A stretch of 64,000 nt of DNA, from NCBI GenBank assembly GCA_029204225.1, contig CM055093.1:455001-519000 (forward strand), given 5' to 3'. A program made the translations under genes and the position numbers. Each line of letters opens with the position of its first letter. Positions within the stretch are counted from its first letter, which is position 1. The notes under the pieces were generated by a model. That model was not told the DNA's origin. It did no database searches and saw only the letters and a list, made by a program, of their open reading frames with translations. Shown piece by piece: positions 33,451 through 46,370 of this stretch. This DNA comes from Diphasiastrum complanatum (lineage: Eukaryota; Streptophyta; Lycopodiopsida; Lycopodiales; Lycopodiaceae).

Positions 33451-35230
33451 ATGATAAAATTTTGTCCAGAAAGGAAGAAAATATTTGCCCACATGATTGA
33501 GATCCCAGGTGGCAATGGTAAGAGTTTGGAAATTAACTTGACTGATTGTGAGTGGGAATGTTTTTTCAGTACTATTTCTTTCTTGCCTAATGAGCTCTTT
33601 TGTATCCAGAAAAAGGAATTGTTTGTTGTAGTCCATGCACTTAAAACCTGGAGACACTACTTGTATGGTAGTAAGTTTGTAGTGTATACGGATCACCAGT
33701 CTCTTAAATATTTTTGTAACCAACATGATCTTCAGGGGAGAAAAGCTCGATGGGATGAATTGATGTAGAAATTCAATCATGAAATCCATTACATAAGAGA
33801 CAGTTCTAATCAAGTTGCAGATGCTCTTAGTCGGATCGATGAATTGAACGAGTTGTCATTCACCTAGATTTCTAAGGATCTATATCTTTCGTTGAGAGGA
33901 AAATATGAATCAGACTCCCATTTTGGTCACATTTGGAACATTGTTCAGACTGGAAGAAATGTGGACAATGTTGAGTCTGAAACACAATGGACTGAACTAA
34001 CTAAGAAAGATAAGAAGATTGTGGAACAGTTCACCATTCGAGATGGATTACTATTTCGAAATGAGAAAGTTTGCATACCTGGTGATGATGAGCTCAAACA
34101 TAAGATTTTGTTTGAATGTCATGACATACCCTGTGCAGGACATCCCGGTATACACAAGACTCTGGACTTGGTTAAAAGAAAATTTTATTGGCCAAATCTC
34201 AAGCCATATGTCGAGTCATATGTTGTTAAATACAAGTCTTGTCAACTAGCTTAAGGCTGGTGGTTTATTGCATCTGTTAGATATCCCTAACAAGAAATGA
34301 GAAAGCATATCTATGGATTTTATAGTTGGACTTCCAAAGATCCAATGGCGAAATGATTCTATTTGGGTTGTAGTGGATCAGTTAACTAAGTTAGCTGCAT
34401 TCATACCAGTCAAGTCAACTATAAAGGCTTCTGAATTAGCCCAGATCTTTGTTGAAAGATTATTTCAGTTGTATGGTTTGCCAAGTGATATTGTTAGTGA
34501 TAGAGATCCTAAGTCCACAGGTCACTTTTGGTCAGCAGTATTCCATAAACTTGAAATTTCTTTGAGTTTAAGTTCTTCTGATCATCCTGAATCAGATGGC
34601 TAGACAAAAAAGACTAATCAAACTATGGAAGATATTTTGAGGACGTATGTTTCTCACAAGCAATCTCATTGGGAAGATTATCTCCCACTGGTTGAGTTTG
34701 CATATAATAGTAGAAAACATTATGCTACAGGTTACAGTCCTTTTATGCTTATGTACGGTTTTCAACCTAGATCTCCAGTAAATGTTGAGACGAAGTCTGT
34801 TAAGATCCATAAGGTTGCTGATTTTTTGCATGATATGCAAGAGATGTTGCAAGTGGCTAAGGATAGTATCCGAAGTGCTCAGAATAGAAATAAGCACCAT
34901 GCCGATCTTAAGAGATCTCCAAGATATTTTAAAGTTGACGATTGGGTATATCTTGGGATTCCAAAAGATTCTAAGACATTACGTACAAGGAAGCATTATA
35001 AGCTGCCTACCCGTTATTGTGGATCTTTCAAGATTGTATGTAGAATTGGTTCTTTGGCGTATGAACTCGATCTTCAAGAAAAATTGACTGCACACCCAAT
35101 GTTTCATGTAAGTCGTTTGAAAACAAGTTTACATGATGGTGATACAGTTGGATCGGATGAAGATTTATCCCATTTGAAAGATTTGTCGCTTAGTGTACCT
35201 TTGGAACTTACCTTAGAAAGTGCACAGTAA
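33451..35230 (+). pseudogene. Ty3/gypsy pol: RNase H and integrase
   Basis: RNase H: IQKKELFVVVHALKTWRHYLYG, VVYTDHQSLKYFCNQHDLQGRKARWDELM (to 33768), stop, then VADALSRIDEL. Integrase: H2C2 finger HDIPCAGHPGIHKTL...K-S-C (33892-34254), core SMDFIVGLPKIQWRNDS with VVVDQLTKLAAF, IVSDRDPKSTGHFW (34313-34603), then HPESDG, TAG, TKKTNQ and a C-terminal domain to 35230 (LVEFAYNSRKH, LMYGFQPRSPV, YLGIPKDSKTL, AHPMFHVSRLKTSLHD). The catalytic Glu normally after GQT is Lys (AAA at 34607-34609). No chromodomain follows; the frame ends at TAA 35228-35230. Protease and RT are missing on the left. Confidence 0.9.
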
Positions 35231-35235
35231 GGAAG

Positions 35236-35387
35236 TAGAATTGATTTTCTACAGAACAAATCACATAGCAGCAGATTACTTTACAAAGGCTCTATCAAAG
35301 GAGCAACATCTCAGATTTAACGATATGTTAAATCTGAAGATCAAAATATTTTAGGATCTACATTAAGGGCTCCGTAGTGTTAGATTT
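35236..35387 (+). pseudogene. Copia RNase H tail
   Basis: In one frame FYRTNHIAADYFTKALSKEQHLRFNDMLNLK, split here as FYRTNHIAADYFTKAL and SKEQHLRFNDMLN, matches the end of copia pol and precedes ACATTAAGGGCTCCG (decayed polypurine tract) and an LTR. Same family as the element at 26997-31650. Confidence 0.75.
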
Positions 35388-35860
35388 CTTATGCTCAGCC
35401 TTAAAACAAATCGTTCAAGTAATGAGCATCCTGAAAAACCGAAGGCCGACAACATATGTTTAGGCCTTCACATTTTTTTTCCCCTTTGAGATTTTCTATG
35501 ACTTAGAAATCATTTTTAGGCACCTTCGTCTTTTTCGCCTTTTTCGCTCCTTAGCAAAAAATACGACACACTAGCCAAGTGGTACCTTAGAAATAATTTT
35601 TAAGGCACCTTCGTCTTTTTCGCCTTTTTCGCTCCTTAGCGAAAAATGCAACACACTGGCCAAGTGTACAGAATACCTTAGAAATCATTTATAAGGCACC
35701 TTTGTTTTTTTCGTCTTTTTCGCTCCTTAGCAAAAAATGCGACACACTGGCCAAGTGGCCAGAATACCTTAAAATTCATTTTTAAGGCACCTTCGTCTTT
35801 TTCCGCATTTTTGCTGTCCGACTTTGATCATTATCTGATTTTGGCTTGGAAGTTTGCTCT
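35388..35860 (+). mobile_element. Partial copia LTR with internal minisatellite
   Basis: Starts TGTTAGATTTCTTATGC like the LTR at 30704. After about 110 bp it becomes a tandem array (35502-35830). The right part of the LTR is missing. Confidence 0.85.
35502..35830. repeat. LTR minisatellite, 84-91 bp period, four copies
   Basis: Units begin CTTAGAAATCATTTTTA at 35502, 35586, 35677 and 35768 (last diverged) and each carries GGCACCTTCGTC, TTTTTCGCTCCTTAGC and GACACACTGGCCAAGTG. Period 84, 91, 91 bp. Confidence 0.9.
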
Positions 35861-36400
35861 TGAATCATAGGAGGCGTCATTGTGAAGTTATCAACCTTCA
35901 TGCTAGAATGGGGATTGACATTTATATTTGGCAAGGAATTAGTTTCACCCAGTTTAAGACTAGCATTCAATCTTCATGACATGGACCAGGTAGCAAGCAT
36001 AGACTTGTCAGAAATCGGTGGTATTGGCAGCGGAAGACTGAGGGGCATGGTGCGTGGATCGGAAGCACCACAGTTAGTAGCAGAACATTCAAAATGAAGG
36101 AATAAGGACGTGCAATGGAACAACAACTAAGTAGAGACAAAATGTAATCTGATTAATATCCATAAGGAGTACAATCACATGAAGTGAAAACTTCAGCTGA
36201 CTACATAATGAGAACTTTGATCGTTGTGTGTGATAACACATGCAACAGAACTATCTGAATGAATTGATAGAAACAATTATTAGATGTTTTAGATATTAGA
36301 AGATCAAAAGAAATTTTATGATGAACATACTTATCTTGATATACTACTCAAAATATCTATAACTAATATTTTTTACAATTATTACAACCGCCTCAGAACT
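35861..36400. other. Stretch with no recognised gene
   Basis: A plus-strand frame at 35882-36097 and a minus-strand frame at 35782-35970 overlap; neither shows a domain. The minus frame is Asn/Ser/Pro/Lys rich and could be a gag scrap. The rest is AT-rich. Confidence 0.35.
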
Positions 36401-36783
36401 ATAACTGCATGTACAATGTAGGTGGATTGTCAACGTGTAGTCGTGGGGTCAAATTTTAGACCGACAGTATCGAACTTTACAAAGTATCAAGAAATATACA
36501 AAATATCAATTTTTTACACTAGGTTGAAAAAATAGTCAGGGTCGGATTTTCTAGGGTCAGAAAAATCAGACCCGATTCAAGACGTCCGGATAATTTCGCC
36601 TCGATCAGATTCGATCCAGGGTCGGAAAATCTCTGTTTGTTAGACTTGACATTGGGTCGGAAAAATCCAACACTAGATTTTTTGATTTTCTGAAAAACTC
36701 GAGCCTTCTGTTTTTTGGGTTTTGTAAAGTTTTCAGGATGCTCATCAATAAATGGATTTGAAGCTGAGCATCAAATTCCAACA
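36401..36783 (-). mobile_element. Copia LTR, minus orientation (right end defined)
   Basis: On the minus strand it begins TGTTGGAATTTGATGCTCAGC at 36783, right after an ACATTAAGGGGGAG polypurine tract (36784-36797). It shares ATGCTCA and GAGCATCCTGAAAA words with the LTR at 35388. It contains several GGGTCGGAAAA(A/T) repeats (36540-36670). The far end is not defined; I place it near 36400. Confidence 0.6.
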
Positions 36784-36799
36784 CTCCCCCTTAATGTGG

Positions 36800-37075
36800 A
36801 TCCTAAAAAATTTTAGTCTTTAGATTTAACTTGTCGTTGAATATGAGTTGGTGTTCTTTTGCCATAGCCGTTGTGAAGTAATCTACAACCATCAGATTTG
36901 TTCTGCTGGGTCGATTTTTGTATTCCGTGACAACAGTTTGGAACTTTATCAAGCCTTTTGAACTCCAGTGCTAACTTGCATTTTAGATCCTTCATTGGAT
37001 TCAGATTGATACTGAATAGTAGAATATCATCTACATAGAGTATGCAGTTGATAACACTGTCTACTTTTGGACTAT
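36800..37075 (-). pseudogene. Copia RT/RNase H remnant, minus strand
   Basis: NCILYVDDILLFSINLNPMKDLKCKL holds the RT catalytic YVDD near 37018-37050; FKRLDKVPNCCHGIQKST follows, then sequence of the very end of RNase H before the LTR. As in the element at 30438, the region between YVDD and the end of pol is mostly deleted, though the break point differs. Confidence 0.8.
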
Positions 37076-37078
37076 TTT

Positions 37079-37237
37079 TTTGGATTTGGCAGCTCCATGC
37101 TCCATCCGTCGTGGTGGATGGAGCCTCCCGAAAAAGAAAAAACAAACAAATACTTTTTTGAAAAAGAATTCATTTTTTCTTTTTTTAAATATGGGGGGCT
37201 CCACCCATCACGACGGGTGGACACCTCCCACACACCT
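37079..37237. repeat. Hairpin-forming CCATCCGTCGTGG / CCACCCATCACGACGGGTGG motifs
   Basis: At 37092-37117 CTCCATCC-GTCGTG-GTGGATGGAG forms an inverted repeat; at 37200-37222 CCACCC-ATCACGAC-GGGTGG forms another. An A/T-rich, G-run-containing spacer lies between. Similar GGGGGGC-ATCCACCGTGG words occur at 43360-43490. Confidence 0.6.
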
Positions 37238-37443
37238 TTAACATAGATATTATAATATATACAATGGTTTAACTGTACACCCCATGCATATGCATGAGGG
37301 GAGGGGATGTATGGGGTGTGCACCTATACATCCTATTTTGACATTTTTTTTTTATTGTAAGTTTTTTTTTGTATGGGGAGGGTGCATCTTCTCATATATA
37401 TCTCCCATGTATATGTACAAAAGATTCCCCTCTCCCCCATTAA

Positions 37444-37613
<170 letters not shown>

Positions 37614-37620
37614 ATTATAT

Positions 37621-39001
<1,381 letters not shown>

Positions 39002-39032
39002 ATTTACATCTTTTGGGCACCCATGGGTACAT

Positions 39033-39264
39033 TGTGGACTTTGTGAATTAAGTTTCACATTGGGCATTTCATAGTTCCAGAGTCTGTTAGGATCCGAGTC
39101 ATGTGAAGTAGTTAGCGGATAAGAGTTAGGGGCTAGTGACCCAAATTTTTGTAGGATCTTGATGTGAAAAGGGGACTGACCCTTTCTTGGCAAATGTACG
39201 TAGGATGTGATATAATGATTGAAATGCCGTGTGCCGCTTATGCTCCTTACGATTGTAGTTTGCA
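39033..39264 (+). repeat. Left LTR-like repeat
   Basis: Begins TGTGGACTTTGTGAATT and ends GTAGTTTGCA. About 85-90 percent identical by eye to 42709-42940. Confidence 0.85.
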
Positions 39265-39441
39265 TTGATCATTCTGTCTTTCTGATGTGATCGAATTGAT
39301 TGATCTAACTGCGTAAAGTAAAATCAAAAGCTAGATTCTTTGTCTTTGTTTTAATAATTTCTCACAAAGTTTACGGGCCCACACATGCGACCGCTGCGGA
39401 TTTAAGAAAGATCGATCGAAAGAAAGCTACATGTAGCGAAG

Positions 39442-40476
39442 GATGGAGAATCAAACAAAAATCAGAACCATAAAGAAGCTGGAAGGTGCGTCGGGGTATT
39501 CACTCTTGAGATTTAAAATGAAATGATCCTCATGGAGAAAATGTTGTGGGCGATTGTGGAGGGATCGGAGAAGAAGACGCAAGCAGAAGCGGAAGGAGTT
39601 CCAATCGATGAAGGAGCGAGGAAGTTGTTTGACATCCGTGAGCGAGAAGCTATGATCATGTTGGGAGAGACACCAACAGTGAAGGTGTCGGATGCGACTA
39701 CAACCAAGGATGTGTGGAATATGCTCAACAACATATATGAAGGAAAAATCGTCACCAACATCCTGTTGCTGCGACGGAAATTAGCAAATGCAAGGATGGC
39801 AGAAGGTGATCTTTTGAGTGTGCATTTGGAAAAAATGAAGAGCATAGCCAGGCAACTAGAATCGGCAGGAGCACCAGTGGAAAAAATGCATTTGGTTTTC
39901 ACCATATTAGGGAGCCTACCGACATCCTATAAGCCGCTGATCATGATACTGGAGGAGTGCAAAGTGGAGGATCTGGAGATCAGCTATGTAACTCAGAGGT
40001 TGCTCCAGGAGGAAGAAAGAAGGAAGAGCATGCCAGAGACCGATGAACATGCTCTAATAGGCAGACTTGCACAGACAAACCTGGGATAGAAATAGGAATC
40101 AATAAAAGGGATTGGAGGCACGAGTCAAGAACAAGAGCAGAAGCCTGAAAACTCAGAATAGGGTGGTGAAAACAAAAAATCCAACTATCTTGACAAGGCA
40201 TAGAGGAGAAAGAACACGATCTGCTGTTATTGCAACATCATAGGCGACATCGCCAGAGAATACAAGAAGAAAGTGGAGGACATGCGGAAGCATGGAGAAG
40301 CCCAGACGAATGTGGTTGAGGCAGGAGAAAAGGAGAAGAACATCGCGCTTATGGTAAAGGTATGCAATGAAGAATACGCACACTGGTTGAGAGGACCCGA
40401 GATCAAGATTGTACCCAAGAAGGATGCGAGAGTGCAGAGAAATTTGATCATGAATAAAACCGAGGAGAAGAATCAG
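39442..40476 (+). pseudogene. Copia gag
   Basis: ATG at 39442 gives MENQTKIRTIKKLEGASGYS..RFKMK then a stop; the frame 39523-40089 continues as a UBN2-type gag with TKDVWNMLNNIYEGK, LLLRRKLANARM, LVFTILGSLPTSYKPLI and VTQRLLQEEERR. A degenerate zinc knuckle follows at 40217-40270 (CCYCNIIGDIAREY), in which the His and last Cys are replaced. The element's codon usage is purine-rich compared with its neighbours. Confidence 0.85.
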
Positions 40477-40489
40477 ATGTAGGAGACAA

Positions 40490-40920
40490 TAACTATACCT
40501 AGATTCAGGGGCCACATGCCATATGATGTATGACATGAAATTTTTCTCAAGGTATTAGGGAGTCCTATGGGTGGAAGCTATGAGTGCAACAACTTACATA
40601 TTGAATTGCATTCCAAACAAGCTGACACGAGACTCGACACCTAACACTATATGGAGTGGATAGAAACCATCGATCGAACACATGCACATATTTGGATGAA
40701 AGGCATACATTCACATCCCTGAAGATACACGAAAGAAGATGGATCAGAGAGGTATTCCAGGCGTCTTTGTGGGATATCCCAATAATGCATAGGGATACAA
40801 GGTCTATGATCACAAAAGAAGGAAGGTGATACTGTCGTGAGATGTTGTCTTCCATGAGGATGAGGGGATGGACATAGGACATGAGCAACTGAAGAAGGGT
40901 CATCCGCAAGTGGTAATCAT
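40490..40920 (+). pseudogene. Copia protease start fused to integrase tail (core deleted)
   Basis: LDSGATCHMMYDMKFFSR (40500-40556) is the protease start. Within about 20 bases it passes to LWVEAMSATTYILNCIPNK and IHIPEDTRKKMDQRGIPGVFVGYPNNA, DVVFHEDE, which is the C-terminal part of integrase. All of the pre-integrase finger and catalytic core, roughly 1.2 kb, is missing. Confidence 0.8.
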
Positions 40921-40922
40921 GG

Positions 40923-42027
40923 ATGCTGGATGAGATGACTTGGTCAGAGAAAGAGAGGAAGAAAATGGCAGGGAACGAGGCAACGGAACAGGAAGAAGAG
41001 GATGAAGGGACGACAGTCCAAGAGATGCTACAAGAACCCAAGAGGTCGACCAGAGAAAGGAGCCCACCGAAGAGATATGTAGACATGGGGCTCATAAGGC
41101 AGAAACAGAAGATTGGAAATACAATAATCAGAGAACCTGACACTTGGTCAGACGCCAAAGAGAGCACTGAGTGGAATCATTGGGAAGGAGCGGCCATGAA
41201 AGAAAAACTGAAATTGATCCATGCGAATGAAGCATGAGAGCTGGTGAAATTGCCTCCAAGGAGGATGGCGATCAGAAGGAAATGGGTTTTCAAGATAATA
41301 TGCAGCAGACAGAGAAGTGGATAGATTTAAGGCATGCTTGGTACCAAGGGATTTCAACCAGATTGAAGGGGTAGATTACCAAGAGACATTTGCGCCAATG
41401 ATGAAAATGAATTCATTCAGAAAACTGTTAGCATGGGCAACAGTAATGAACATGGAAAAAGAGCGAATGGACGTGAAGATGACATTCTTACACGAGTATT
41501 GGAGGAGGAAGTGTATGCACCAACCAGCAGGCTTCGGTGACGAGACATGAAGGGTATGCCGCTTGAAGAAAGCATTGTATGGATTAAAACAATCCTCAAG
41601 AATGTGGTACTTAAAGATTGATGAATTTTTCTTGAGCATTGGTTTTCAGTGCTGCCATTCAGATAACAGTGTATACATTTTCAAGGAAGCAGGGGTATTC
41701 ATAGTCATTGCTCTGTATATAGATGATATCATCATCGTTGGAGACAACAAAGAAAAAGTGAAGGACATAAAAGAATCATTCAAGAGGAGGTTCGAAATAA
41801 AGGATATGGGAGAAATACATTACTGCTTGGGGATTCAAGTAAAGAGAGACAGGGAAAAAGGGGTGACATGGATGGGGCAAAAAAAGTTCATAAGTAATAT
41901 CGTCAAGAAATTTAGAATGCAAGAGACATTTCCTGTGAGCACCTCTGTAGACCCAAGCATTAGGATGAGCTTGGAATTTTCCTACAAGTCAGTAAGAGAG
42001 GGAAGACATGTGCCAACGTCCTTATAG
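40923..42027 (+). pseudogene. Copia reverse transcriptase
   Basis: Linker PKRSTRERSPPKRYVD, then DAKESTEWNHWEGAAMKEK, a TGA for Trp at 41235, KWVFKI, FKACLVPRDFNQIEGVDYQETFAP (41317-41390), then RLKKALYGLKQSSRMWYLKIDEF and LYIDDIIIVGDN with the catalytic Asp pair (41563-42027), LGIQVKRDREKG. Three stops/shifts. Confidence 0.9.
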
Positions 42028-42041
42028 GGGATTGGTAGGAT

Positions 42042-42690
42042 CGTTGATGTATGCTATGATAAGCACCTGGCCAGAAATTGCAATGACAATGATGAAGCTC
42101 AGTCAATTTCTAACGGATCCAGATGAAGAACATTGGGAGGCAAGTAAGAGGGTGATCAAATACCTGAAATGAACCAAGGATTTTGGATTGGTATTCAAGA
42201 AGACGAACAAGGTGGTGTTAGGATATGCTGATTCGGACTGGGCAGGGGATCAAGATGACAGGAGATTCATATGCGGATATGTATTCATGGTAGAAGGAGG
42301 ATGTGTGAGTTGGAGCTATAAGAAACGTGCATCAACGACACTGTCATCAACTGAAGCTGAGTACATGAGGGTCTGTGATGCTGCAAAATATTTGGTTGAA
42401 GAACCTAATGGACGAATTGGGTGTCATAGCTGATGAGATGAAGTTGTTAAATAATAACCAAGGCTGCTTGTTCCTGAGCAAAAATGTAGGGTTTCATAAA
42501 AGAAGCAAGCATGTTGCAATATAGTACCACTTCGTGAGGGACTTGGTACAAGAAGGTACCTTGTTGCTTGAGACAGAACAAATGCTGGCATATATCATGA
42601 CTAAGCCATTGTTGAGACAATGTTTTGTAACCTTAAGGAGTCAGTTGGGAATAGAGAGTCTGAGTGATGGCACAAGAGGGTAGTGATGCT
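42042..42690 (+). pseudogene. Copia RNase H
   Basis: LMYAMISTWPEIA in a shifted frame, then 42188-42433 with VLGYADSDWAGDQDDRRFICGYVF and STTLSSTEAEYMRV; the tail HKRSKHV and KPLLRQCF lies in other frames to about 42680, ahead of the right LTR. Confidence 0.85.
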
Positions 42691-42708
42691 ATAAAATGAG
42701 AGAGGGTA

Positions 42709-42940
42709 TGTGGGTTTTGTGAATCGGGTTTCACATTGGGCATTTCAGAGCCCTAGAGTCTGTTCCGAGTCATGTGAAGTAGTTAGTGGTTAAGAGTTAG
42801 GGGCTAGTGAACCACATTTTTGTAGAATCTTGATGTGAAAAGGGGGTTGACCCTTTCTTGGCAATTGTACGCATGATGTGATATAATGATTGGAACACCG
42901 TGTGGCATTTACGCTTTTTGCCATTGTAGTTTGCATTGAT
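42709..42940 (+). repeat. Right LTR-like repeat
   Basis: Begins TGTGGGTTTTGTGAATC after GAGAGAGGGTA and ends GTAGTTTGCA. Confidence 0.85.
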
Positions 42941-43677
42941 TGCGCTCGAGGCCCTAGTATGGGAAATTGATTATGTGCGATCACTCAAATTGGTGGATGA
43001 TTCGAGGGGTGAGTGGACACTTTGAATATTGAAATACTTTTTACTCTCAAATTAAAAGATGCTTTAAGTTTGTTCTTTTTAAAAAGTCAGTCTTTTAATA
43101 AATTAACGTCTTAAATACCCAAAGTCAAAGGTTTTAGGACAATGTATATGAGGAACACTTTTTGAATCTGAAGTGACGAGTCTTGGGTGTCTGTTGAGGA
43201 TTTCAGAATTGCCTCCATAAAATTAAGTTTTATTTTAAATATAATTTTTTATGGAAGATCGAGGGTATTAATGGGGGGTCCCGGGGGTCCCATAAAAAAA
43301 AAATTTAAAAAAATTTATATTTAAAAAAACAAATTTAAAACTTTTTTTAAATTTTTTTTTTGGGGGGAAGGCATGCGCCGCGGCGGATGGGCCCTCCATA
43401 AAAAAAATTACTAAATTTTAATTTATTTTTTTTTGAATTTTCTTTTTTATGGGGGGGGCATCCACCGTGGCAGATGGGCCTTCCATACAAAAAGTATTTA
43501 ATGGTGGGCATTTTCAACAATTTTTGGACATTCTCAAGTCCATTTACAAAAGTGGATTTTAGAAAAGTCCAAAATTAATTGAGACAGTGTTTGATGAAGA
43601 AATCCGATACAGACTTGAAATGAAAATTCGAGTCTGTCGAGTTTGGATAGAAACCATTCTCATTTAGAAATATAAAT
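42941..43677. other. AT-rich non-coding stretch with GC-rich hairpins
   Basis: Long oligo-A/T runs surround GGGGGGTCCCGGGGGTCCC (43274-43292), GGCATGCGCCGCGGCGG (43369-43385) and GGGGGGGCATCCACCGTGG (43453-43471), each followed by (A/G)GATGGGCC-TCCAT. The pattern of G-run, hairpin, then A-run recurs three times and resembles 37079-37237. No gene recognised. Confidence 0.5.
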
Positions 43678-44170
43678 TTGTTGTTTTTTGCTGTTTTGTA
43701 CTGGTCAGCATCAGTAGTTGACTTTGACTCAGATGCTCATAAGACAATTATGAATGCATTTCGCCTTTCAATAAAGGGTGGTTATGAAGAAGAGACACTT
43801 CGAATGGTCGGTGGAGCAGTTTCCACTATGGTCTTTTCGATGATTCGGAAAACATCCAATTTGCTATGGACACATGTCCAATGGATATGAAATTTTTTAT
43901 GATAATTGGTAGAATGGAATTCAGTGGATCGGATTCAAAGGAGAAGGAGAGATTGTGGTGTTTTGAAGAGGACGACCTTTCAAACCGTTTTCTCCCACGC
44001 AAGGAGAAGGGGAAGGAGGCATTCGGAGGATGATACATTTGTTCATTCGGAGCAGTGGAGAGTCTTGTTTTCTTGGTGATGAGCAGAGAGCATTCGAGTA
44101 TAGCATTCATTCGTTCTGGTAATGTAGAGAGATTGAATAGTATGATCGATTTTGGAACTATGATCATGTG
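43678..44170 (+). pseudogene. Unrecognised coding-like remnant
   Basis: Frame 43678-43890 (VDFDSDAHKTIMNAFRLS, EETLRMVGGAVSTMVFS) and the adjacent frame from about 43870 (MDMKFFMIIGRMEFSGSDSK, ERLWCFEEDDLSNRFLPRKE) read like one broken protein with a frameshift near 43840. Composition looks coding, but I recognise no family. The minus-strand frame over the same bases is probably its shadow. Confidence 0.25.
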
Positions 44171-44209
44171 AAGAAGACATTTCATGCAGATTTGTCTGCG
44201 CTCTTGCCT

Positions 44210-44512
44210 ACTGCTTCATCGCTGGTCAGACTTAATCTCTGTCTGAAATCGCTGGTCAAGCTTTATCCTCTGTCTGAAATTGTTGTCAGACTTTCATATT
44301 CCTTTTTGATGCGATGGACAGATCTTCATCCTTCTCTCATGTAGCGTATCCATCCATTCCCTTTAGAACAATCGTTGTTCTACATCTCCCTCTCTTTCTA
44401 AACAACTGTTAAACATCTTCCCCTCTCTGAAATTGCTACCTTCTCTCATTCTCTTAGTCACTACACCTCAATCTCTCTCTCAGTCGCTGTCCTCTTCTCT
44501 CCATGCTGCTAT

Positions 44513-44560
<48 letters not shown>
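44210..44560. repeat. TCGCTGGTCAGACTT tandem repeats and CT tract
   Basis: Three diverged units of about 45 bp (TCGCTGGTCA-G(A)CTT-ATC-TCTGTCTGAAAT at 44219, 44250 and 44279) are followed by pyrimidine-rich sequence and (TC)n at 44521-44559. Confidence 0.7.
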
Positions 44561-44563
<3 letters not shown>

Positions 44564-44639
44564 GTGGCCTTCCTTCCCCTTCCTTTCTCTCTCATACCCG
44601 CAATCCACCTCCCTTATCTCTTTTCTTCCTATCTCTCGA

Positions 44640-46370
44640 CCTCTCCTGAGATTATTCACATGAAAATGGAAGAGATGACCCGTCCAAGTTATCTCGGAAG
44701 TGGCAATTTATGAAGTTAAAGCTATGTCTGGAAAATTTCAGAAGAGGAATCATAAAGTCAATACCTGTTGAAGACCTGACCTTAAATGAAAGACATTCCT
44801 TGAAACTTAAGTCAGAAGCAAAAAGACTGAGGTGATTTTCATTGCTCATCTATGTTTTTACTCATGTCCTAAATCACTTCATAATACATATAGAAGATGA
44901 GTAAACGTTATTTTATGGCTATGAATGGAATCAAAGAATGGGAATCTAATTAGTCTATTTATACTAAATGTGCAATGCAATTAGAGATGACTAACATATT
45001 TACCTTCTACAGTAAAAAATATAATTTTATAGTCAAGAATAATTCACTGATTTATTGTTTGAGGTAAAACACAGTCAACATGAGAAATATTTAGATTTTG
45101 TTTTGTTTCACAAAATATTCCATATGCTTAACAAACATAATTGCAATTTACAAGCATAATAAATCATATATTGCTAATCCATTGAAAAACATGGAGAAGC
45201 TATGGCTCAACGTGGTTGAAAAACACCATTAGAGCTATATATATATATATATTATATATTTCCAAAACCACATACATTATCATGAAAAAACCATTGAAAA
45301 AGATGGTCAAGCTTTCGTAGATAGATCATGGCAATTGCATCAAAGATTGAATCGAATTAAGTTTGCTTGATTGGAGAGAATACGAGAATTAGTAAATGGA
45401 AAACACTAAATCATTGAAAAGAATATTCGAGATGGATTACTTATGAGGTGAATGGATTCAAACTTACATTACCTTCTAGTATAATCTATGGCAATATCAG
45501 AACTAAAACTCTATGACTGGCTTCATAATCATACCAACACCCCGCTATAGTGTTATGAACACTATTAAGCAACACACCAAACGTACCACATGTTTTATGG
45601 CGACCACAATGGGATTTAGATCCATGAAAGCCAGATACTCTAGTGGTATCCTAGTTCATACCGCCATAAAGGATTTAGAAGGTTTAGGAGTGCTATCAAT
45701 GCTCCTAATGTGAAATAAATTGGACAAATACGAAAAGGAAAATACATCTTAATGAAAAAGAAGAAGAAAAAAAAAATATTGAATATTCCACACGAAATTG
45801 ACCTCGTGAAATCCTTTATATGTGTTTTGATTTTGAATGGACAATCATTATTTAATGATTGTATAGATGAAAAATGAATGATTGTAATTGTTGATCATGA
45901 TGGTAATGTGTGATAAAAATTGGTGTTTGCACTTGGTGATATTTGTGAGATGTGTGAGCAAGATTGAATGTTTTCATGATTGAGTAGTACAATAGTTTCA
46001 AGATTTGTAGAAGAAGTAAGGTATAGTGTTGGACAGAGAGGTGTAGGTGTGAAGCCTAGCGCCACCATCCTAACCTAGTGGGTGCCATCTTGAAGTAGAC
46101 AAGGAAAGTCACTCAAGAGGACTGTATTGAAATTGCATGTCTTGAATGAGTGTTATTCATACTTGATAAAATAAATAAATAAAAAAAATTTGTGAAAAAA
46201 GAAGAAGAAGAAAACACTTAGAAATGAAAGATGAAGAGAACTAGCTAAAAGAGCTATAAGTATTACAAACTAAATTGAAATCAACAATTATTATCAAAGT
46301 CATCTATGTAAAAGTCATTTCACAATAATCCAATAGAACATATAAAATAAAAAAATAAAAAAAACAATGT
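44640..46370. other. AT-rich stretch, no gene seen
   Basis: Contains a (TA)n at 45236-45252 and oligo-A runs near 45760 and 46180. Short frames (for example 45513-45713) show no domain. Confidence 0.45.

Larger units (their letters stand above)
39033..42940 (+). mobile_element. Ty1/copia element with two short LTR-like repeats
   Basis: Direct repeats of about 232 bp (39033-39264 and 42709-42940) frame a copia coding region. Both start TGTGG(A/G)(C/T)TTTGTGAAT, share TTTCACATTGGGCATTTCA and GTCATGTGAAGTAGTTAG, and end GTAGTTTGCA. The right one follows a purine tract GAGAGAGGGTA. I found no clear PBS after the left repeat and no clear target duplication. Coding order is gag, protease start, integrase tail, RT, RNase H: the integrase core is deleted. 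Confidence 0.85.

Noticed and set aside
33217-33813. 198-codon minus-strand ORF
   Set aside because: The plus strand over 33530-33768 encodes clear gypsy RNase H (TDHQSLKYF), so this is its antisense shadow plus LTR sequence.
40565-41167. 200-codon minus-strand ORF
   Set aside because: Antisense of copia integrase tail and RT linker, which carry recognisable motifs on the plus strand.
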